Shown here: positions 8,469-16,815 of the stretch, one piece after another
Layout of the letters: every line of letters begins with the position of its first letter
Numbering within the stretch: position 1 is the first letter of the stretch
Origin: Georgenia soli
GTDB lineage: Bacteria > Actinomycetota > Actinomycetes > Actinomycetales > Actinomycetaceae
NCBI RefSeq assembly: GCF_002563695.1
Contig: NZ_PDJI01000004.1
Coordinates: 2,294,001-2,358,000 of the forward strand
Reading direction: 5' to 3'
Length of the DNA stretch: 64,000 nt
Notes under the pieces: generated by a model
What the model saw: only the letters and a program-made list of their open reading frames with translations
The model's database searches: none
Told to the model about the DNA's origin: nothing
Program-made: the position numbers and the translations under genes

Positions 8469-8924
8469 CTAAAGATTGCGGGCGGCGTGGCGCTTCGCCG
8501 GCAGCCTCAGTCGCTCGGGGATCCGGTTGCGGTCGTAGGTGATGTCCGTGTACCCGTGCGGTGCGGGGCGGCCGTCCTCGTCGAGGTTGACGAAGACGAT
8601 CTTCTCGATCGTGAGGATGCTCTGCCGCGTGAAGAGGTTGCGCACCTCGGCGCGCATCGTCATCGAGGTGCGGCCGAACGCCGTCGCGAGCAGGCCCATC
8701 TCGACGATGTCGCCCTGCTCCGCCGAGCTGACGAAGTTGATCTCGGACATGTACTTGGTGACCACGCGCTCGTTGCCGAGCTGGATCATCACGTAGATCG
8801 CCGCCTCCTCGTCGATCCAGCGCAGGAGGCTGCCGCCGAAGAGCGTGCCGTTGGCGTTGAGGTCCTCGGGCTTGATCCACTTGCGGGTCCGGAAGGTGAT
8901 CTCGTGGTCCGTCGGCGTGGTCAT
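8469..8924 (-). CDS. Acyl-CoA thioesterase, hotdog fold
   Basis: 151 residues, a single hotdog domain of the YciA/BACH-like acyl-CoA hydrolase type, which releases CoA from acyl-CoA thioesters in the cytoplasm. The family segment NANGTLFGGSLLRWIDEEA is present, with the catalytic Asp in WIDE, followed by YMSEINFVSSAEQGDIVEM and TSMTMRAEVRN. The start is ATG at 8924. It lies 57 bp downstream of the M24 peptidase on the same strand and may share its transcript. Substrate chain length cannot be read from sequence. Confidence 0.88.
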   Translation of the reverse strand: MTTPTDHEITFRTRKWIKPEDLNANGTLFGGSLLRWIDEEAAIYVMIQLGNERVVTKYMSEINFVSSAEQGDIVEMGLLATAFGRTSMTMRAEVRNLFTRQSILTIEKIVFVNLDEDGRPAPHGYTDITYDRNRIPERLRLPAKRHAARNL

Positions 8925-8981
8925 GGTCGCCAGGGTACGACCGGTGATCGGTGGCAGGGTTCTCCAGTTGTGTCACCTGTG

Positions 8982-10118
8982 TCAGCTGACAGCGGCGAGT
9001 CCATGGTCCGTGGTGTTGAGGCGACGCCCACCGTCGTGAGTCACGGTGACGATGTCCTCGATCCGCACACCGAACCGACCCTCGAGGTAGATCCCGGGCT
9101 CGATGGAGAAGCACATCCCGGGAACGAGCGGTTGTTCCTCGCCCTCGACCATGTAGGGCGGCTCGTGGGTGGTGACGCCGATGCCGTGGCCGGTGCGGTG
9201 GATGAAGTACTGCCCGTAGCCCGCCTCGGTGATGACGGCGCGCGCGGCACGGTCGATCTCCTGGCACGGCACGCCCGGCCGGACCGCCTCGAACGCGGCC
9301 TGCTGCGCGTTGCGCACGACCTCGTGGACCCGGCGCACCTCCTCATCGGGCTCGCCGACCGACACGGTGCGCGTGGTGTCGGAACCGTAGCCGTGCATGA
9401 GCCCGCCGAAGTCGAGGACGACGGCGTCTCCTGGCTCGATCACCCTCTCGCCGGCCTCGTGGTGCGGGTTGGCCCCGTTCGGTCCGGAGCCCACGACGGT
9501 GAAGTCGACCTGTTCGTGCCCGAAGTGCTGCAGCAGCGCAGCCAGGTCGGCCGCCACCTCTCTCTCGCGGCGACCCGAGAAAGGGCGCCCGAGGATCTCG
9601 TCGTAGACCGCGTCGGCGGCGGCCCCGGCGGCCGTCAGCCGGGCAAGCTCCGCGCCCTCCTTGACGGCACGGAGCATGGGCAGTGCCTCGGACATGGCCC
9701 GGTACCGGGTGCCGGGCCGGGTCCGCTGCAGGCCCAGGAGGTGCGCGGCCCACGTGGAGTCGGAGACGGCGAACGTCCCCTCGGCCGGCAGCAGGGCGGC
9801 GGCGGCCTCGTAGGGGTCGGTGCCGTCGGTCCAGGCGGCCAGCTGCAGGGCCGGCGCGCCAGTGGCGGCCTCGGCGTCGGGGCGCTCGAGAGTCGGGACG
9901 AGCAGGGTCGGTTCCTGGTCCGGCGCAAGGACCAGCAGGGTGAGGCGCTCGGTCGCCGCCGGCGGTCGGTAACCGGTGAGCCACGTCAGGTCAGGGCCGG
10001 GGGCGACGATGACTCCCGCGAGTCCCGTCCGTGCCGCGTCGGCCGCCGCCCGCTCCAGGCGGCTCGAGTACACGGCGCTCGTGAACTTCTCGGGCTCCGT
10101 CGGGGCGTGCGCGGTCAC
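8982..10118 (-). CDS. M24-family metallopeptidase (Xaa-Pro aminopeptidase-like)
   Basis: 378 residues. An N-terminal creatinase/prolidase-like domain (about residues 1-140) precedes the pita-bread catalytic domain. All five metal ligands are visible: the two Asp in VVLDFGG and GSDTTRTV, His in RTGHGIGV, Glu in SIEPGIY and Glu in VRIEDIV. It is expected to cleave N-terminal residues before proline in peptides, in the cytoplasm. GTG at 10118 was chosen because GATGAGG precedes it; a second in-frame GTG at 10136 has no ribosome site, and a longer frame runs back to 10556 across the divergent gene. It diverges from the hydrolase at 10241. Confidence 0.9.
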   Translation of the reverse strand: MTAHAPTEPEKFTSAVYSSRLERAAADAARTGLAGVIVAPGPDLTWLTGYRPPAATERLTLLVLAPDQEPTLLVPTLERPDAEAATGAPALQLAAWTDGTDPYEAAAALLPAEGTFAVSDSTWAAHLLGLQRTRPGTRYRAMSEALPMLRAVKEGAELARLTAAGAAADAVYDEILGRPFSGRREREVAADLAALLQHFGHEQVDFTVVGSGPNGANPHHEAGERVIEPGDAVVLDFGGLMHGYGSDTTRTVSVGEPDEEVRRVHEVVRNAQQAAFEAVRPGVPCQEIDRAARAVITEAGYGQYFIHRTGHGIGVTTHEPPYMVEGEEQPLVPGMCFSIEPGIYLEGRFGVRIEDIVTVTHDGGRRLNTTDHGLAAVS

Positions 10119-10240
10119 GACCTCATCCTGCGGCACGGTGCCGCCGGAGGCCAGCGTGCCGGCACGCCGTCGGGCCCGACCACGTCGCGGCCGTACCATC
10201 GTCACGCCCCGACGGCGGGGCAGGAACCACGGGAGCACAG

Positions 10241-11149
10241 ATGACGAGCACGTCCACGCCGACCAGAAGTCCCCGCCCGGCGGGCGTGGCCCGGCTGGCG
10301 GCGATGCGCGCCGCGTTCGGCGTCCTCGACACAGTGGCCCCCCACGTCTCCGCCCGGTGGGCGCTGCGCCTGTGGTCCACGCTGCCCTCCAACGGCGGCC
10401 GTCGGCGCGACGAACGACCCTTCGCCGGCGAGCGGTCCGTCGTGGACCTGCCCGGGCGTCGCTCCGTCGTCGTCGAGACCTGGGGCGTCGGCGAGCCCGT
10501 CTACCTCGTGCACGGCTGGGGCGGCTGGCGCGGCCAGCTCGGTGCCTTCGTCGCACCGATCGTCGACGCCGGACGGCGGGTCGTCGCCTTCGACGCCCCG
10601 AGCCACGGCGAGTCAGGGCCGGGCGTGCTCGGCCCCCGGCGCAGCACCGCCGTCGAGATGACGGAGGCCCTGCTCGCCGTCGTCGAGCGCCACGGCGAGC
10701 CGGCCGCCGTCGTCGGCCACTCGCTCGGATGCACGACGACGGCGATCGCCGTCCACGACGGCATGCCGGCCGCCCGGGTGGCGCTCGTCGCGCCGAGCGC
10801 GGACGTGGTGGCCATGACGGACGAGATGGCCCGCCGCCTCGGCTACGCCGAGCGCACCAAGCGGGAGTTCGCGTCTCGGCTCGAGACGCTCGCTGGACGC
10901 CCGCTGACGGACTTCGACCTCACGCGGATGGCGGGGGCGGTCCCGGCGCTGGTGGTGCACGACCGCCTCGACAAGGAGGTGCCGTACGCCGAGGGCGTCC
11001 GGGTGTCCCAGGCCTGGCCCGCCGCCACCCTCGAGACCACCGAGGGGCTGGGGCACCAGCGGATCCTGCGCGACCCCGGCGTGATCGCCCGCGTCGTGGA
11101 GTTCGTCGCGCCGTCACGCCCGTCGCGCGGTGCGGTTGCGGCACAGTAG
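10241..11149 (+). CDS. Alpha/beta hydrolase
   Basis: 302 residues with an N-terminal extension of about 60, then an alpha/beta-hydrolase fold. The oxyanion segment is HGWGGW (91-96). The nucleophile elbow is GHSLG with Ser161. The acid is probably the Asp in VVHDRLDKEVPY, and the base is the His in EGLGHQRIL. The physiological ester or amide substrate is unknown. It diverges from the M24 peptidase. The racemase-like gene starts 4 bp after its stop, so the two are probably co-transcribed. Confidence 0.88.
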   Translation: MTSTSTPTRSPRPAGVARLAAMRAAFGVLDTVAPHVSARWALRLWSTLPSNGGRRRDERPFAGERSVVDLPGRRSVVVETWGVGEPVYLVHGWGGWRGQLGAFVAPIVDAGRRVVAFDAPSHGESGPGVLGPRRSTAVEMTEALLAVVERHGEPAAVVGHSLGCTTTAIAVHDGMPAARVALVAPSADVVAMTDEMARRLGYAERTKREFASRLETLAGRPLTDFDLTRMAGAVPALVVHDRLDKEVPYAEGVRVSQAWPAATLETTEGLGHQRILRDPGVIARVVEFVAPSRPSRGAVAAQ

Positions 11150-11153
11150 AGGC

Positions 11154-11849
11154 ATGCGCACCATCGGCCTGATCGGCGGGATGAGCTGGTACTCCTCGGC
11201 CGAGTACTACAAGGTGGTCAACGCCGAGGTCCAGAGCAGGCTCGGCGGACACCACTCCGCGCGGATCGTCATGGTCTCGCTCGACTTCGACGAGGTCCGC
11301 GCCCTCCAGCTCGCCGAGGACTGGGCCGGCGCGGGCAGGCTGCTCGCCGACGCGGGGCGCCGGCTCGAGGAGGCCGGAGCCGACGTCGTCCTCATCGCCA
11401 CCAACCTCATGCACAAGGTGGCCGACGACGTCGAGGCCGCCGTGTCCGTCCCGCTGCTGCACATCGGCGACGCCGTCGGCAGGGCCGCCTCCGCGGCCGG
11501 CCACCGCACCGTCGGACTCGTCGGCACCCGGTGGGTCATGGACGAGACGTTCTACTCCGACCGGCTCGGCAGGCACGGGGTGGACGTCGTGGTCCCGCCC
11601 GGGACGGACAGGGAGATGATCGACCGGGTCATCTTCGACGAGCTCACGCAGGGCGTCGTCTCCGACGTCTCCCGGCGCCGCTACGTCCGGGTGATCGAGG
11701 AGCTCGCCGCGCGGGGCGCGGAGGCGGTGGTCCTCGCCTGCACGGAGATCGAGCTGCTCGTGCGGCCGGCCGACAGCCCGCTGCCGCTGATCGACTCCAT
11801 GCGCACGCACGCGCTGCGCGCCGTGGAGGTTGCCCTCGAGGGCACCTGA
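11154..11849 (+). CDS. Aspartate/glutamate racemase-family protein lacking one catalytic Cys
   Basis: 231 residues, closely following E. coli YgeA (L-aspartate/glutamate racemase) from MRTIGLIGGMSWYS to the C-terminus. Two-base racemization in this family uses two cysteines. The second is present (Cys196 in ACTEIELL), but the first, in LCTNTMHK of YgeA, reads LIATNLMHK here, so Cys is replaced by Ala82. It may be a one-sided isomerase or lyase, or an inactive relative, rather than a racemase. The ATG at 11154 was chosen on alignment to YgeA, with an AGAGG site overlapping the preceding stop. It ends before the hairpin at 11895-11927. Confidence 0.87.
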   Translation: MRTIGLIGGMSWYSSAEYYKVVNAEVQSRLGGHHSARIVMVSLDFDEVRALQLAEDWAGAGRLLADAGRRLEEAGADVVLIATNLMHKVADDVEAAVSVPLLHIGDAVGRAASAAGHRTVGLVGTRWVMDETFYSDRLGRHGVDVVVPPGTDREMIDRVIFDELTQGVVSDVSRRRYVRVIEELAARGAEAVVLACTEIELLVRPADSPLPLIDSMRTHALRAVEVALEGT

Positions 11850-11894
11850 GGGTGGCGACCCCCGACGGGGCTCGCTGCGCGCGTGAGACGCAGA

Positions 11895-11927
11895 AGCGGC
11901 CCACCGGACGAGGTCCGGTGGGCCGCT
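11895..11927. terminator. Hairpin terminator between convergent genes
   Basis: A 14-bp perfect stem (11895-11908 with 11914-11927) and a 5-nt loop, between the racemase-like gene (+) and the membrane protein (-). It can serve both strands. Confidence 0.8.
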
Positions 11928-11941
11928 GGCGTCCCTGCGGA

Positions 11942-12460
11942 TCAGGCGGGGAGGGGCACCTGGTCCAGCTTGGCCGGGACGGGACGGACGGCCTCGGGAG
12001 CAGCCGCCGGGGCGAAGGAGCGGAACGCCACCCCGAAGATCGCGAGCAGAGCGCCCAGCCCCATCACCAGGGCGGCCACGCCGTAGGAGACCACCGAGGT
12101 GAACAGCGAGGCGCGCAGGAACGAGGCGTTCATGACCGTGGCGCGCTGCCCCTGCAGCTCCTCGGCAAGGGCGGTGTCGCCGGCCGCCTCGGCCTCCTTC
12201 ACGAGCCCGCCGAGCTCGGCGTAGGTGCGACCCTCGGTGGCGTGCAGGGCGTGCTCGTTGATGACCTGCGCCTGGGCGAAGGCGGAGAACGGGCCGTTGA
12301 CGTCGTCGCCCGGGAGGAACTTGGAGTCCTCCGCGACGGTGACGTTCTCCTTGGCCAGGTTGGTGGTGATGAGGGCCCACGTCGCGCCGCCGGCGATGAC
12401 GAAGAGCGCTCCTGCGATGATGGCGACCAGGCCGGTGACCTTGGCGATGCTGCTGTTCAT
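11942..12460 (-). CDS. Two-pass membrane protein, conserved in actinobacteria
   Basis: 172 residues. One membrane segment lies near the start (LVAIIAGALFVIAGGATWAL, about 11-30). A hydrophilic, probably extracellular loop of about 90 residues follows, then a second membrane stretch (VVSYGVAALVMGLGALLAIF) and a short Pro/Ala tail. Proteins of this shape are often labelled 'aromatic ring-opening dioxygenase LigA' in databases, a name with no support in the sequence. Start ATG 12460. It shares a 274-bp divergent promoter region with the lipoprotein gene at 12735. Function unknown. Confidence 0.75.
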   Translation of the reverse strand: MNSSIAKVTGLVAIIAGALFVIAGGATWALITTNLAKENVTVAEDSKFLPGDDVNGPFSAFAQAQVINEHALHATEGRTYAELGGLVKEAEAAGDTALAEELQGQRATVMNASFLRASLFTSVVSYGVAALVMGLGALLAIFGVAFRSFAPAAAPEAVRPVPAKLDQVPLPA

Positions 12461-12516
12461 GGTGGTTCCCCGTGTCTCTGCGGGCAGCCACCTGCTGGCT
12501 TCCCGCTCAGTTCCGA

Positions 12517-12533
12517 ACCGGTATCGGACCGGT
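12517..12533. promoter_or_regulatory. Paired ACCGGT motif in divergent promoter region
   Basis: Two copies of the self-complementary hexamer ACCGGT (12517-12522 and 12528-12533) are centred 11 bp apart, one helical turn, within the 274-bp gap between divergent genes. The spacing suits a dimeric regulator, but none can be named. The rest of the gap (12461-12734) shows no gene. Confidence 0.3.
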
Positions 12534-12734
12534 CCTTCTTCGTACGGGACAAACGTAGGTCCGGCATAACGGGCGAAACCGGGACAGAGGTCCCGACCTC
12601 GGCGAAGCGGAGCGAACTGGCGTCGCGAGTGCCCTGCGCCTGGGGGTCAGCCAGCGCCGTCGACCGCTGACCGCTTGCGCCCTCACCGGTACGACGGCGC
12701 ACAATGGGGACGTCACCTGCCCAGGGAGGACCCC

Positions 12735-13202
12735 GTGCGCCACCGCACCACGCTCGCCGCCGCCGGCGGCGTCTCGCTCGCCCTGCTGCTCGGCGCCTGC
12801 TCGTCCAGCGACGTGCCGGGGGAGGTCCGTCAGTCCGCCTCTGCCGCCGTCGAGGGCCTCAGCGGCTCCGCCGACGAGGCGCGCACGGCCCTGAAGGACG
12901 CGGCGGACGAGGCCCGGTCGGCGGCCGAGGACGCCCGCAGCCAGCTGCCCAGCCTCGACCCGGACGCCCGTGCGGCCGTCGAGGACGCGGTGGACTCGGC
13001 GCAGACCGCGGTCAAGGACGCCGAGCAGGCCCTGTCCGGGGACGACGCCGCGGCGGCCAAGGAGCAGGCCCGGACCGCGCTCGAGGACGCCAAGGCGAAG
13101 CTGAACGAGGCCTCGAAGCAGGCCGACGGGAGCGTCCAGAAGGCGCTCGACGAGCTCTCCGCCAAGGTCGACGAGATGCGCTCCCGGCTCGGGCAGGGCT
13201 GA
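12735..13202 (+). CDS. Helical lipoprotein
   Basis: 155 residues. A signal peptide ends in the lipobox LLLGACS (Cys22), so the mature protein should be a diacylglycerol-anchored lipoprotein on the outer face of the membrane. The remainder is an Ala/Asp/Glu/Lys-rich, apolipoprotein-like amphipathic helix with recurring A-x-x-E-D-A patterns ([32 protein letters not shown]). GTG at 12735 was chosen because GGGAGGA precedes it. No family recognised; a structural or stress role in the cell envelope is only a guess. It converges on the alcohol dehydrogenase gene. Confidence 0.8.
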   Translation: MRHRTTLAAAGGVSLALLLGACSSSDVPGEVRQSASAAVEGLSGSADEARTALKDAADEARSAAEDARSQLPSLDPDARAAVEDAVDSAQTAVKDAEQALSGDDAAAAKEQARTALEDAKAKLNEASKQADGSVQKALDELSAKVDEMRSRLGQG

Positions 13203-13275
13203 GCGCCCGACCCGACCTGGGCCGAGCGCTCAGCCGGAGCCCCGGCGCCGCCGGGAGCGTTCCGTACGTCCGCGC

Positions 13276-14310
13276 CTACGGGACGACGACGGCCCGCCCG
13301 CGCAGCGTGCCCGCGTGGAGCTTCTCGTACGCCTTCGGTGCGTCGTCGAGGGAGAACACCTCTGTCTCGACGGAGATCACGCCGGCACGGGCGAGGTCCA
13401 GCACCTCGAACAGCTCGGAGCGGTAGCCCCAGTACGGTGCACGCACCGAGGACTCCCAGGGCCGGTCGAGGAAGCCGGCGGGCAGCGAGCCGCTGCCCAC
13501 GCCGACCATCACGTGGTCCCCGCCGACGGCCAGCATCTTGCTGCCCAGGTCCATGGTCGGCTGGATGCCGACGAAGTCGAGGACGGCGATCGCGCCGCGG
13601 CCGCCGCTGAGCCTGCGCACCTCGTCCACGGCCCCGTCGTCGGAGAGGAACGCGTGGTGCGCGCCGACCTCCGTCGCGAGGGCGAGCTTCTCCTCGTTGA
13701 CGTCGAGCGCGACGACGGTCGCGGAGGTGACGGCCCGCAGGATCTGGATGCCGACGTGGCCCAGGCCCCCGGCGCCGATCGCCACGGCCACCGACCCGGG
13801 CACGAGCTTGGGCAGCGACGCCTTGATCGCGTGGTACGGCGTGAGCCCGGCGTCCGTCAGCGACACGTTGGCCACCGGGTCGAGGTCGCCCAGCGGCACC
13901 AGGTGGCGGGGGTCGTCGACGATCATGTACTCGGCCATCGCGCCGGGCGAGCCGAGCCCGGGCGGGGCGATGCCCAGCTCGCCGGCCCGGGCGCAGTAGT
14001 TCTCCCGGCCCTGCGCGCACTGGTAGCAGTGGCCGCAGCCCCACGGTCCGTAGACGGCGACGGAGGTCCCCACCTCCACGCCCTTCACGCCGTCGCCGAG
14101 CTTGTCGACGACGCCGGCCCCCTCGTGCCCGAGGGTGAGCGGCAGGCCGTAGACGTACGCCTCCTCGGGCAGGCTCATGACGAAGGCGTCCGAGTGGCAC
14201 GCCCCTGCCGCGGTCACCCTCAGGCGCACCTGACCCGGCCCCGGCTCGGGAGTCTCGATCTCGACGACCTCCGGGGCGGCCCCGATGGTGCGGTACTGCA
14301 ACGCCTTCAT
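13276..14310 (-). CDS. Zinc-dependent alcohol dehydrogenase (MDR family)
   Basis: 344 residues, full-length medium-chain dehydrogenase/reductase. The catalytic zinc site is visible in ACHSDAF (Cys) and GHEGAGVV (His/Glu). A structural-zinc cluster is in [16 protein letters not shown]. The coenzyme site is [12 protein letters not shown]. It should oxidise a primary alcohol, or reduce the aldehyde, with NAD+. The ATG at 14310 lies 174 bp from the divergent sulfurtransferase gene. It resembles the NAD-dependent alcohol dehydrogenases of Rhodococcus and Mycobacterium; the true substrate is not evident. Confidence 0.9.
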   Translation of the reverse strand: MKALQYRTIGAAPEVVEIETPEPGPGQVRLRVTAAGACHSDAFVMSLPEEAYVYGLPLTLGHEGAGVVDKLGDGVKGVEVGTSVAVYGPWGCGHCYQCAQGRENYCARAGELGIAPPGLGSPGAMAEYMIVDDPRHLVPLGDLDPVANVSLTDAGLTPYHAIKASLPKLVPGSVAVAIGAGGLGHVGIQILRAVTSATVVALDVNEEKLALATEVGAHHAFLSDDGAVDEVRRLSGGRGAIAVLDFVGIQPTMDLGSKMLAVGGDHVMVGVGSGSLPAGFLDRPWESSVRAPYWGYRSELFEVLDLARAGVISVETEVFSLDDAPKAYEKLHAGTLRGRAVVVP

Positions 14311-14484
14311 GTCCGTCCTCCTTCGTGGTCGGCTCGTGGCTGCCGACGCCTTTTCAGCATGTCAGCGTCCGATGCCGTCCGCCCGGGCAGTAGGTCCCCC
14401 GCGGGGCCGGTCCTGCTTGGGCCCCCGACCCCGCGCGGTGAGAGGATCGAGGCAGGAACCCGACCCGAGCGTGGAGGTTTGACG

Positions 14485-15384
14485 ATGGCACTGCCCTACG
14501 ACGACGACCCGAAGTTCGCCGAGTACGCCCACCCGGAACGCCTGGTGAGCACCGAGTGGCTGGCCCGGCACCTCGGGACGGAGGGGCTCGTCGTCGTCGA
14601 GAGCGACGAGGACGTGCTGCTCTACGAGACCGGCCACATCCCCGGGGCCGTCAAGGTGGACTGGCACCTCGACCTCAACGACCCCGTCGCCCGCGACTAC
14701 GTCGACGGCGAGGGCTTCGCCCGGCTCATGTCCGCCAAGGGCATCACGCGCGAGAGCACCGTCGTGCTCTACGGCGACAAGAACAACTGGTGGGCGGCCT
14801 ACGCCCTGTGGGTCTTCACCCTCTTCGGCCACCCCGACGTGCGGCTGCTCGACGGCGGCCGCGCCAAGTGGCAGGCCGAGGGCCGCGAGATGACCACCGA
14901 GACGCCCGTCCCCGCGCCGACCGAGTACCCGGTGGTCGAGCGCGACGACAGCCGCGTGCGCGCCTACAAGGAGGACGTGCTGGAGTTCCTGGGCGGCCAG
15001 CTCGTCGACGTCCGCTCGCTGCCGGAGTACACCGGCGAGCGCACCCACATGCCCGACTACCCGCAGGAGGCGAGCCTGCGCGGCGGCCACATCCCCGGCG
15101 CGCTGTCCGTGCCGTGGGCCCGGGCGGCGAACGAGGACGGCACCTTCAAGAACCGCGAGGAGCTCGCCGCGATCTACGAGGAGGAGCAGGGCCTCCTGCC
15201 GCAGCAGCCCGTGATCGCGTACTGCCGCATCGGCGAGCGCTCCAGCCACACCTGGTTCGTGCTCCAGCACCTGCTCGGCTTCGAGGACGTGCGCAACTAC
15301 GACGGCTCGTGGACCGAGTGGGGCAACGCCGTGCGCGTGCCGATCGCCGTCGGCGAGGAGCCCGGGGAGGTGCCCGCCCGATGA
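14485..15384 (+). CDS. Two-domain rhodanese sulfurtransferase
   Basis: 299 residues of tandem rhodanese domains (thiosulfate/3-mercaptopyruvate sulfurtransferase type). The first domain is structural: its active-loop position reads [10 protein letters not shown] with no Cys. The second carries the catalytic Cys247 in YCRIGERSS. It moves sulfane sulfur from thiosulfate or a similar donor to an acceptor. The stop overlaps the SufE start by four bases (ATGA), so the two are translationally coupled and a role in supplying sulfur for Fe-S or related pathways is likely. The ATG at 14485 has GTGGAGG upstream. Confidence 0.92.
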   Translation: MALPYDDDPKFAEYAHPERLVSTEWLARHLGTEGLVVVESDEDVLLYETGHIPGAVKVDWHLDLNDPVARDYVDGEGFARLMSAKGITRESTVVLYGDKNNWWAAYALWVFTLFGHPDVRLLDGGRAKWQAEGREMTTETPVPAPTEYPVVERDDSRVRAYKEDVLEFLGGQLVDVRSLPEYTGERTHMPDYPQEASLRGGHIPGALSVPWARAANEDGTFKNREELAAIYEEEQGLLPQQPVIAYCRIGERSSHTWFVLQHLLGFEDVRNYDGSWTEWGNAVRVPIAVGEEPGEVPAR

Positions 15385-15851
15385 GCGCACCGACCGCCGA
15401 CCTGCCCGCCGGCTTCGCCGAGATCGTCGACGACTTCAACGCCGTCGCCGCGCCGGACCGCCTGCAGATGCTGCTGGAGTTCAGCCGGAACCTTCCGGCG
15501 CTGCCCGAGCGGTACGCCGACCACCCCGAGCTGCTCGAGCCCGTGCCCGAGTGCCAGTCGCCGATCTTCCTCATCGCCGAGCTCGAGGGCACCGGGGACG
15601 ACGCGATCGTGCACCTGCACTTCCAGTCGCCCCGGGAGGCCCCGACCACCAGCGGGTTCGCCGGCATCCTCCACGAGGCCCTCGACGGGCTGACCGCCGC
15701 CGAGGTGCTCGCGGTGCCCGGCGACGTCTCGGACCGGCTCGGGCTCGCGCAGGCCGTCAGCCCGCTGCGGCTGCGCGGGATGGCCGGGATGCTCGGGCGG
15801 ATCAAGCGGCAGGTGCGCGAGAAGTCGGCCCGCCTGACCGGACCTAGCTGA
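15381..15851 (+). CDS. sufE: SufE-family sulfur acceptor
   Basis: 156 residues of the SufE fold. The persulfide-accepting Cys58 lies in VPECQSPIF, matching the family motif. In Fe-S biogenesis SufE takes sulfur from the SufS cysteine desulfurase. Here no desulfurase is nearby and the partner gene is a rhodanese with a 4-bp overlap, an arrangement common in actinobacteria that suggests sulfur may also arrive from the rhodanese. No separate promoter is apparent. Confidence 0.9.
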   Translation: MSAPTADLPAGFAEIVDDFNAVAAPDRLQMLLEFSRNLPALPERYADHPELLEPVPECQSPIFLIAELEGTGDDAIVHLHFQSPREAPTTSGFAGILHEALDGLTAAEVLAVPGDVSDRLGLAQAVSPLRLRGMAGMLGRIKRQVREKSARLTGPS

Positions 15852-15973
15852 ACGTCAGTCCGCCGCAGTCGTGGCAACGCTTTGGGTCCGCGCCCGGGCG
15901 CTCCTTCGGCCTTGGTCAGTCATCCCTCAGGATTCCGCCGAAACGGAGGTCGCTCACCGGTAATGTGCGGGGC

Positions 15974-16678
15974 ATGGCCAACCCCGCGACCCTCCTGATG
16001 GAACTTTTCGAGACGTGGGCCGAACCCACTGGAAATGTCTCCGTCGCGTCTACGAGAGGACTCAATCAAGAGGGCGAGTTCACCAGCGCGGACGCCGACC
16101 ATGTCAATGCGATGCGTTGGATCAGTGAGCTGAAGGACCTGATCGACGGACTGGAGCTTCAGGGCCGCAAAGTCGGGCCATATCGCCGGCACCTCGGCAA
16201 CTGGACCCACATCGTGCTGAACTACCCGGGCGCTTGGCAGTCCATGAGAACTGCTGACCTGATCACTCAGCCGATGCTCGACACGCTCGTGCAACTGTCT
16301 GACGTGCTGGACTTCGCTGGTCCCTCCGTTAACGAGGAAGTGCGCGGCGCGGCTCTTGAGTTGCTCACCGAGGTGATTGCCCTCCTGGCCGAGGACGACA
16401 CGCTGCCTGACGAACTCAGGGCATACGTCTACAAGGTCGTGCAGAACGCTCGGACCTGCATCGAGGAGTACGAGGTCCTCGGATCCGTTGACTTGCAGGC
16501 AGCGCTTGAACACCTTTGGGGAGCTCTCAAGGCCGCCGAAGGTCACAGCGAGGGGACGTTCCGCGAACGCTGGGCGACGATGAGTGAGCGGATCTTTACT
16601 CCAGCCGTAGCGGGCTTCCTTGGATCGGCTCCGAGCGTCGCGCTTCAGGCACTTCAGCTCACTCAGGGGGCTGGGTAA
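15974..16678 (+). CDS. Hypothetical helical protein of lower GC content
   Basis: 234 residues from ATG 15974 (an in-frame GTG at 15965 is possible; neither has a strong ribosome site). It is mostly helical, soluble, acidic, with no signal peptide or membrane segment. Segments such as LMELFETWAEPTGN and MRWISELKDLIDGLELQGR look like a small conserved actinobacterial hypothetical family, but I cannot name it. Codon use is visibly less GC-biased than its neighbours (many A/T third positions), suggesting recent acquisition. It stands alone between sufE and the convergent FAD oxidoreductase. Confidence 0.7.
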   Translation: MANPATLLMELFETWAEPTGNVSVASTRGLNQEGEFTSADADHVNAMRWISELKDLIDGLELQGRKVGPYRRHLGNWTHIVLNYPGAWQSMRTADLITQPMLDTLVQLSDVLDFAGPSVNEEVRGAALELLTEVIALLAEDDTLPDELRAYVYKVVQNARTCIEEYEVLGSVDLQAALEHLWGALKAAEGHSEGTFRERWATMSERIFTPAVAGFLGSAPSVALQALQLTQGAG

Positions 16679-16815
16679 GCACTGCTTCGTTTCTCGGTCA
16701 GGTTGACCAGCAGACCCTCGACGCCGCTGTACCCCCAGCTCAGCGCGATGTTGTGCGGGCCAGTTTCGAAGACGTCTAGGACCATCAACTCGCCGCGGAG
16801 GCGCCCGAGAACGCG

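Noticed and set aside
10119..10556. Extension of the M24 peptidase reading frame upstream to 10556
   Set aside because: The extension is Arg/Pro-rich shadow sequence across the divergent hydrolase gene; family length and the ribosome site support GTG 10118.
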